Shown in pieces: positions 59,464 through 64,000 of a stretch of DNA of 64,000 nucleotides (within the stretch, counting starts at the first letter, position 1; every line of letters begins with the position of its first letter). Origin of the DNA: Pectobacterium brasiliense (GTDB lineage Bacteria > Pseudomonadota > Gammaproteobacteria > Enterobacterales > Enterobacteriaceae); NCBI RefSeq assembly GCF_016950255.1, contig NZ_JACGFN010000002.1:496001-560000 (forward strand), read 5' to 3'. Under the pieces are notes generated by a model. The model made no database searches. It was not told the origin of the DNA and worked only from the letters and a program-made list of their open reading frames with translations. A program made the position numbers and the translations under genes.

Positions 59464-60174
59464 TCATCTTCGATATATCTTTGTTGCGCCCACCGTGCGG
59501 CGCACTGATGCTTTGCGCAACCTCGCCCTCATCGGCGTAAACGTCAGCGGAATTGTGCGCTTCCGGGCAATAATCAGCGTCAGACACCCCAGCATCGGAA
59601 TATGTTTATTCAACTTCCCTTTGTTTCTTCGCCATGGCGTAACGTGAAAATGGGTCTGATCGATAACCTCATAGTTCAATAATCCCAACCAGTCCGTAAT
59701 ACGCATTTGAGTAAACATGCGGCTGCAATAAGGATGTTTTTTATTGAGTCTGGGGATCAGTTTACCCAATCCAACTAGGCTGATCGGATTAAACGTGCTC
59801 AGGATTAACCAACCATCATCGATCAAGACACGATCAACCTCCCGCAAAATACGATGCGGATCCGATGAATAAGACAGCGTTTGGGCAAGCAGGCAAGCAT
59901 CGATCGACTTTTCAGAGAAAGGTAATTGATGAGCATCAGCCACGACATGAAGATTATCACCGTGTGGAGCTACGTTAACCTGATGCGCGATCGCGCACTC
60001 CGTTATGTTGATTTCTGCACTCAGCGCCCCGACCTTGATAAGATGGAAACCAAAGAGTTTTGGCCACCACGGCAACAAAGCCAGCTCAAGCGACTCGCGA
60101 TAAAATTGCCCACAGGTGATATCATCCCATGAATCAGGTGCAACAATGGTCTGAGGGGTTCGTGCCAATTTCAT
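59464..60174 (-). CDS. yafS: Class I SAM-dependent methyltransferase YafS
   Basis: 236 aa; a methyltransferase type 11 fold (HQVNVAPHGDNLHVVADAHQLPFSEKSIDACLLAQTLSY and DRVLIDDGWLILS). The C-terminus is basic (RARLRKASVRRTVGATKIYRR). Substrate unknown. Convergent with rnhA and divergent from gloB, the conserved order. Confidence 0.88.
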   Translation of the reverse strand: MKLARTPQTIVAPDSWDDITCGQFYRESLELALLPWWPKLFGFHLIKVGALSAEINITECAIAHQVNVAPHGDNLHVVADAHQLPFSEKSIDACLLAQTLSYSSDPHRILREVDRVLIDDGWLILSTFNPISLVGLGKLIPRLNKKHPYCSRMFTQMRITDWLGLLNYEVIDQTHFHVTPWRRNKGKLNKHIPMLGCLTLIIARKRTIPLTFTPMRARLRKASVRRTVGATKIYRR

Positions 60175-60217
60175 CTTCTGTTATCTTCCTCAGGCTGCTA
60201 GAAAAAAGAGGTGATGA

Positions 60218-60973
60218 ATGAATCTTATCAGTATCCCCGCACTTCAGGACAACTACATTTGGCTATTGAGCAATAAAGAAAATCGCTGTGTGATCGTCGA
60301 TCCTGGTGAGGCCCCCCCGGTGCTTAATGCGCTAGTTCAACACTCACTTGTCCCCGAAGCAATTTTGCTCACTCACCACCATAATGATCATGTCGGAGGC
60401 GTCATTGAACTCCTCAAGCATTACCCTAATCTGCCTGTTTTTGGCCCAAAAGAAACCGCTAAATGCGGCGCGACCTGCCTGGTGGAAGAAGGAAATACCG
60501 TCTCTTTGTTAAATTCGGAATTTTCTGTAATTGAGGTTCCAGGACACACATCTGGTCATATTGCCTACTACAGTGCGCCATTTTTGTTCTGTGGCGACAC
60601 CCTATTTTCAGCGGGATGCGGTCGTATTCTTGAAGGCGAACCGAGGCAAATGTATGAATCCATTCAAAAAATAGCAGAATTTCCTGATGATACGATAGTG
60701 TGCTGCGCTCATGAATACACGCTATCAAACTTAAGATTTTCTAATACGATATTGCCAGAAGATCCCATTATTGAAGCTTACCTCCATGAAATCAGTCAGA
60801 TACGAGAAAAATCGCAGTCTACTTTACCAACAACATTAGGACTGGAGAGAAGAATCAACCTATTCCTCCGCTGTCATGAGATTGATTTAAAAAAGAAATT
60901 ATCAAAAGAACCTGCAAATATAGAGAATTGGCAAGTTTTTGAGATACTACGCAGCAAGAAAGACTGCTTCTGA
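60218..60973 (+). CDS. gloB: Hydroxyacylglutathione hydrolase (glyoxalase II)
   Basis: Hydrolyses S-lactoylglutathione from the glyoxalase pathway. Metallo-beta-lactamase fold with [10 protein letters not shown] (His53, His55, Asp57, His58), [21 protein letters not shown] and CCAHEYT supplying the two-metal site. 251 aa. A GAGGTG site precedes the ATG. The 3' third, from about 60720, is clearly more AT-rich than the rest and its neighbours. Confidence 0.95.
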   Translation: MNLISIPALQDNYIWLLSNKENRCVIVDPGEAPPVLNALVQHSLVPEAILLTHHHNDHVGGVIELLKHYPNLPVFGPKETAKCGATCLVEEGNTVSLLNSEFSVIEVPGHTSGHIAYYSAPFLFCGDTLFSAGCGRILEGEPRQMYESIQKIAEFPDDTIVCCAHEYTLSNLRFSNTILPEDPIIEAYLHEISQIREKSQSTLPTTLGLERRINLFLRCHEIDLKKKLSKEPANIENWQVFEILRSKKDCF

Positions 60974-61043
60974 AGGTTTAGGTTGTGCTATTCGTCTAAT
61001 CAAAGTATCCTTGCTCGTCTTTTAAGCAACTATTGACCAACAT

Positions 61044-62417
61044 ATGAAGGCTAAAGCGATGATTATCGCCTCAGTCTTGCTGGCGGGTTGTCAGGTCTCA
61101 CCACATGACACCTCGCAACCCAAACAGCATGCACAGAGTTTGTCTTCGGCAAGTCAAAGTGAAGCAGGAAAGTACACAGATAGTCGAGAGGCCTCCGCGC
61201 GATGGCTAGATGACGATAGTCTCGCGCAACGAGATCTGTGGAACTTCATTGGCGACGAGCTGAAGATGGAGGTTCCGGAAAACGCCCGGATCCGCGAGCA
61301 AAAAATGCGTTATTTGAAAAATAAGAGCTATCTCCACGATGTAACATTACGGGCAGAGCCGTACATGTACTGGATAGTCGAGCAGATTAAGCAACGTAAA
61401 ATGCCGATGGAACTGGTACTGCTACCCATAGTGGAGAGCGCTTTTGATCCAAGTGCCACATCATCCGCCAATGCCGCTGGGCTATGGCAGATTATCCCTG
61501 GTACAGGACGCAATTATGGTTTGAAACAAAACCAGTGGTACGACGGACGTCGCGACGTGATTGCGTCTACGACGGCTGCGCTGGATATGATGCAACGACT
61601 CAACACGATGTTTGATGGCGACTGGTTATTGACTGTTGCTGCATACAACAGTGGTGAAGGCCGCGTCATGCAGGCGATGAAAGCGAATAAAGCGAAAGGA
61701 AAATCAACCAGCTTCTGGGCACTGGCGTTACCGCGGGAAACGTCAATCTATGTCCCTAAGATGTTGGCTTTGAGCGATATTCTTAAAAACAGCAAAAAGT
61801 ATGGCGTGACTCTACCACAACCCAATGAAAGCCGCGCATTAGCAAAGGTTGAGCTGGGGCAGCAGATAGAATTGACACAAGCCGCTGAAATGGCGGGTTT
61901 GTCGTTGAATAAGTTGAAGAGTTATAACTCGGGCTATAAGCGTAATGTTACCGCGCCAAATGGGCCACATTACATTATGGTTCCTAAAGCTCACGTTGAG
62001 CAGTTGAAAGATTCACTGGCTGATGGTGACATCGCCGCGATTCAACCAACACGCTTAGCGCAAACACAGTCAACGCCAGCATCACAGCAGTATAAGGTAC
62101 GCTCAGGTGATACCTTATCAGCCATTGCGGCACGGCTTAATGTCAGCACGAAAGATTTGCAGAGCTGGAACAATCTGCGTAGCGCTGGTGCGCTCAAGGT
62201 TGGCCAGACATTGCAAGTTGCCAAAGCATCAGGCAATAGCAGTTCTATCACCTACCAGGTTAGGAAGGGTGATTCACTGGCAAGTATTGCTAAACGTCAC
62301 GGCGTAAATATCGCTGATGTGATGCGCTGGAATACGGTTATCAACAAGAATGCCAACATCCAGCCAGGCGATCGTCTGACGCTTTATGTTAGCAGCAACA
62401 TAAAACCTGATTCTTAA
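61044..62417 (+). CDS. mltD: Membrane-bound lytic murein transglycosylase D
   Basis: Outer-membrane lipoprotein that cleaves peptidoglycan glycan strands. Lipobox LLAGC with Cys16. The SLT domain (about residues 100-240) has catalytic Glu131 in LPIVESAFDP and AAGLWQIIPGTGRNYG. Two LysM repeats follow at about 350-392 (YKVRSGDTLSAIAARLNVS) and 407-452 (YQVRKGDSLASIAKRHGVN). 457 aa. Ends at a terminator. Confidence 0.95.
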   Translation: MKAKAMIIASVLLAGCQVSPHDTSQPKQHAQSLSSASQSEAGKYTDSREASARWLDDDSLAQRDLWNFIGDELKMEVPENARIREQKMRYLKNKSYLHDVTLRAEPYMYWIVEQIKQRKMPMELVLLPIVESAFDPSATSSANAAGLWQIIPGTGRNYGLKQNQWYDGRRDVIASTTAALDMMQRLNTMFDGDWLLTVAAYNSGEGRVMQAMKANKAKGKSTSFWALALPRETSIYVPKMLALSDILKNSKKYGVTLPQPNESRALAKVELGQQIELTQAAEMAGLSLNKLKSYNSGYKRNVTAPNGPHYIMVPKAHVEQLKDSLADGDIAAIQPTRLAQTQSTPASQQYKVRSGDTLSAIAARLNVSTKDLQSWNNLRSAGALKVGQTLQVAKASGNSSSITYQVRKGDSLASIAKRHGVNIADVMRWNTVINKNANIQPGDRLTLYVSSNIKPDS

Positions 62418-62440
62418 CGTCATATCAGAATTGGTAACGA

Positions 62441-62477
62441 AAAACAGCTCTCTACATCCGTGGAGGGCTGTTTTTTT
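62441..62477 (+). terminator. Intrinsic terminator after mltD
   Basis: AAAACAGCTCTC and GGAGGGCTGTTTTTTT form a stem with one G:U and a run of seven T. Shared with convergent yafD. Confidence 0.85.
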
Positions 62478-62484
62478 ATAACGA

Positions 62485-63273
62485 TTAATTCAGGCTAAAT
62501 TCAACGAGCAGTGGGTTATGATCTGAAGCCTGAGTCACCAATACAGAAGACTGGTTAACGGTCAGCTCACGGTAAAAGACGAAATCGAGCGGCCGACCAA
62601 ACGCCTTTCGCCGTTGGTCATCAACAAAATGTACCTCCTGCAACCCCATCCTTGCCGCAAACCGATTAAGTGCGTTAATACGCTGCTGACTCCACGCATT
62701 AAAATCTCCAGCCATAATAGCTGGCCCTTGATGATGTAAGAGTTGTTCCCCAATCGCAGCCAACTGCTTGGTATAAACCTCAACACCAAAGCTAAAGTTG
62801 ACCGCATGGATATTGATAACCATCAGCCTCTGGCCATTCTGAAGCGCGTAGACCGTCACCAAAGAGGACTTAGCCAAACGCAACAGGGGCTCCTTTTCAC
62901 GTAAAGGACAGCAATATACTGGCTGAACCGCTGATAGCGTCATCACACCAGATGGATGCTGCGGGAGAATAATGGCAGGAACCTGATCGGCAGAAAGGTA
63001 GTTGGTGGTTGCAAAACGGATGAGTTCTGGCGTGCTTTGCGCTTCCTGCAACAGAACTAGCTGGGTACCTTTACCGAAATTCTGCAACACGGAAAGCCAG
63101 TTCATTCGTTGTTGCTTAAAAATGTTCCACACCATTACGCGTAAAACATCACCCTCCAGCAACAATGAGCTTGTCGGTAGCACTTGTCCCGGATAATGCA
63201 TTTCCCCGGGAGGGAAGATACGTTCGGCTGGTTGGCCGGCAACATACCTCATTGCATAGGTTCTTTTCCGCAC
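62485..63273 (-). CDS. yafD: Endonuclease/exonuclease/phosphatase family protein YafD
   Basis: 262 aa with the EEP fold: [18 protein letters not shown] (Glu), [13 protein letters not shown] and the terminal [10 protein letters not shown] (Asp-His) motifs, all intact. Substrate unknown. GTG start matches the conserved [17 protein letters not shown]; an ATG lies seven codons later. The first residues up to [11 protein letters not shown] closely match E. coli YafD. Upstream lies the rrn tail. Confidence 0.92.
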   Translation of the reverse strand: MRKRTYAMRYVAGQPAERIFPPGEMHYPGQVLPTSSLLLEGDVLRVMVWNIFKQQRMNWLSVLQNFGKGTQLVLLQEAQSTPELIRFATTNYLSADQVPAIILPQHPSGVMTLSAVQPVYCCPLREKEPLLRLAKSSLVTVYALQNGQRLMVINIHAVNFSFGVEVYTKQLAAIGEQLLHHQGPAIMAGDFNAWSQQRINALNRFAARMGLQEVHFVDDQRRKAFGRPLDFVFYRELTVNQSSVLVTQASDHNPLLVEFSLN

Positions 63274-63464
63274 GCCTAATCCACTATCAGTTTCAATACT
63301 CTAAATACCCTATCAAAAAAGAGCACTCTTCTGTTATAGAATTTTATCGCAGACTTACAATGTACGCTCGGCGATAAGGTAGGAAAAATGAAATGATCGG
63401 CAAAAACACAAAAGAAGATAAGGAGAAAGAGGCGAATTCATATACAAATTCTAATATTCAGATA

Positions 63465-63495
63465 TGAAAAAGCCCTAAGCGTTAACTTAGGGCTT
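63465..63495 (-). terminator. Terminator of the rrn operon (after tRNA-Asp)
   Basis: Perfect 10-bp stem AAGCCCTAAG (63470-63479) / CTTAGGGCTT (63486-63495) with a 6-base loop; the minus strand continues with a T-run. Confidence 0.9.
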
Positions 63496-63507
63496 CTGCA
63501 TAATAAG

Positions 63508-63584
63508 TGGCGGAACGGACGGGGCTCGAACCCGCGACCCCCTGCGTGACAGGCAGGTATTCTAACCAACTGAACTACCGCTCC
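63508..63584 (-). tRNA. tRNA-Asp (anticodon GTC)
   Basis: 77-nt gene, identical to the copy at 57938-58014. Distal gene of the rrn operon after 5S rRNA, as in E. coli rrnH-aspU. Confidence 0.97.
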
Positions 63585-63634
63585 ACCGAATTTCTCTACA
63601 ACCACCAGATTGCTCCGGCTTACTGCTTAATTTG

Positions 63635-63754
63635 ATGCCTGGCAGTTCCCTACTCTCACATGGGGAAGCCCCACACTACCATCGGCGCTACGGCGTTTCA
63701 CTTCTGAGTTCGGCATGGGGTCAGGTGGGACCACCGCGCTATCGCCGCCAGGCA
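63635..63754 (-). rRNA. rrf: 5S ribosomal RNA
   Basis: 120 nt on the minus strand from TGCCTGGCGGC to GCCAGGCAT. The ends pair to form helix I. Typical gammaproteobacterial loop sequences CCGAACTCAGAAGTGAAACG. Confidence 0.97.
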
Positions 63755-63892
63755 AATTCTGTTTCATTCCAGCCGTTACTGTGCTGACTTTCTCTCTCTT
63801 GTCATCACGCAACCACCAGAACCAATCTCTGAACAAGCTGAACATCGTTTCATATGAGTCTTTCATCACCCACAAAACACCTTCGGTGTTGT

Positions 63893-64000
63893 AAGGTTAA
63901 GCCTCTCGGGTCATTAGTACTGGTTAGCTCAACGTATCGCTACGCTTACACACCCAGCCTATCTACGTCGTCGTCTTCAACGGCCCTTCAGGGGCATCTA
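63893..64000 (-). rRNA. rrl: 23S ribosomal RNA, 3' end (partial)
   Basis: The minus strand ends with the 23S 3' terminus (GTGTGTAAGCG.. GAGCTAACCAGTACTAATGACC.. GGCTTAACCTT). The rest lies beyond the window edge. Gene order 23S-5S-tRNA-Asp. Confidence 0.95.

Overview
The window is chromosomal DNA of an enterobacterium. Codon use, tRNA and rRNA sequences and gene content point to the soft-rot Pectobacteriaceae, most likely Pectobacterium; this is judged from protein resemblance and gene order, not from a search. Nearly every gene has an Escherichia coli counterpart, but blocks that are far apart in E. coli are joined here. I found no prophage, insertion sequence, integrase, CRISPR array or obvious defence island.

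Layout. 1-5620: nadB, trmN, srmB, grcA (with a tandem FNR promoter) and ung. 5784-9312: two tRNA-Ala genes, an iron-linked alpha/beta hydrolase, gltX, and an array of three tRNA-Val and one tRNA-Lys. 9464-11376: an Old Yellow Enzyme-type flavin oxidoreductase and a DoxX membrane protein. 11457-16861: a sulfate ABC transporter (sbp-cysT-cysW-cysA) and the regulator cdaR. 17094-24442: degP, dgt, mtnN-btuF, a small unknown secreted protein, erpA and hemL. 24605-27428: a glutathione transferase, then a MocR-type regulator divergent from a LysE/RhtB exporter. 27471-31222: fhuCDB for ferric hydroxamates, without fhuA. 31565-44073: mrcB, hrpB, thpR, sfsA, dksA, gluQ, pcnB-folK and panB-panC-panD. 44280-50657: yadGH, can, hpt, a GNAT acetyltransferase and a two-gene iron-type ABC transporter without a binding protein. 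51147-57816: a YacC-like protein, speE-speD and nrdHIEF. 57938-64000: tRNA-Asp, dnaQ/rnhA, yafS, gloB, mltD, yafD, a second tRNA-Asp, 5S rRNA and the 3' end of 23S rRNA, i.e. the tail of an rrn operon.

How the genes work together. Several genes concern metal and redox supply: fhuCDB and the IroE-like esterase both have Fur-like boxes, erpA inserts Fe-S clusters, and nrdHIEF is the alternative aerobic ribonucleotide reductase. Others form complete small pathways: panB-panC-panD (pantothenate), speE-speD (spermidine) and pcnB-folK. Translation functions (gltX, gluQ, dksA and stringent-type tRNA promoters) are also concentrated here.

The window is mostly conserved core. I did not find a convincing new multi-gene system. 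The points most worth a second look are a probable AUC start codon for pcnB, several structured intergenic repeat elements sharing a 22-base end motif, a tandem FNR promoter on grcA, an ABC ATPase with a changed signature motif, and an unknown small secreted protein.
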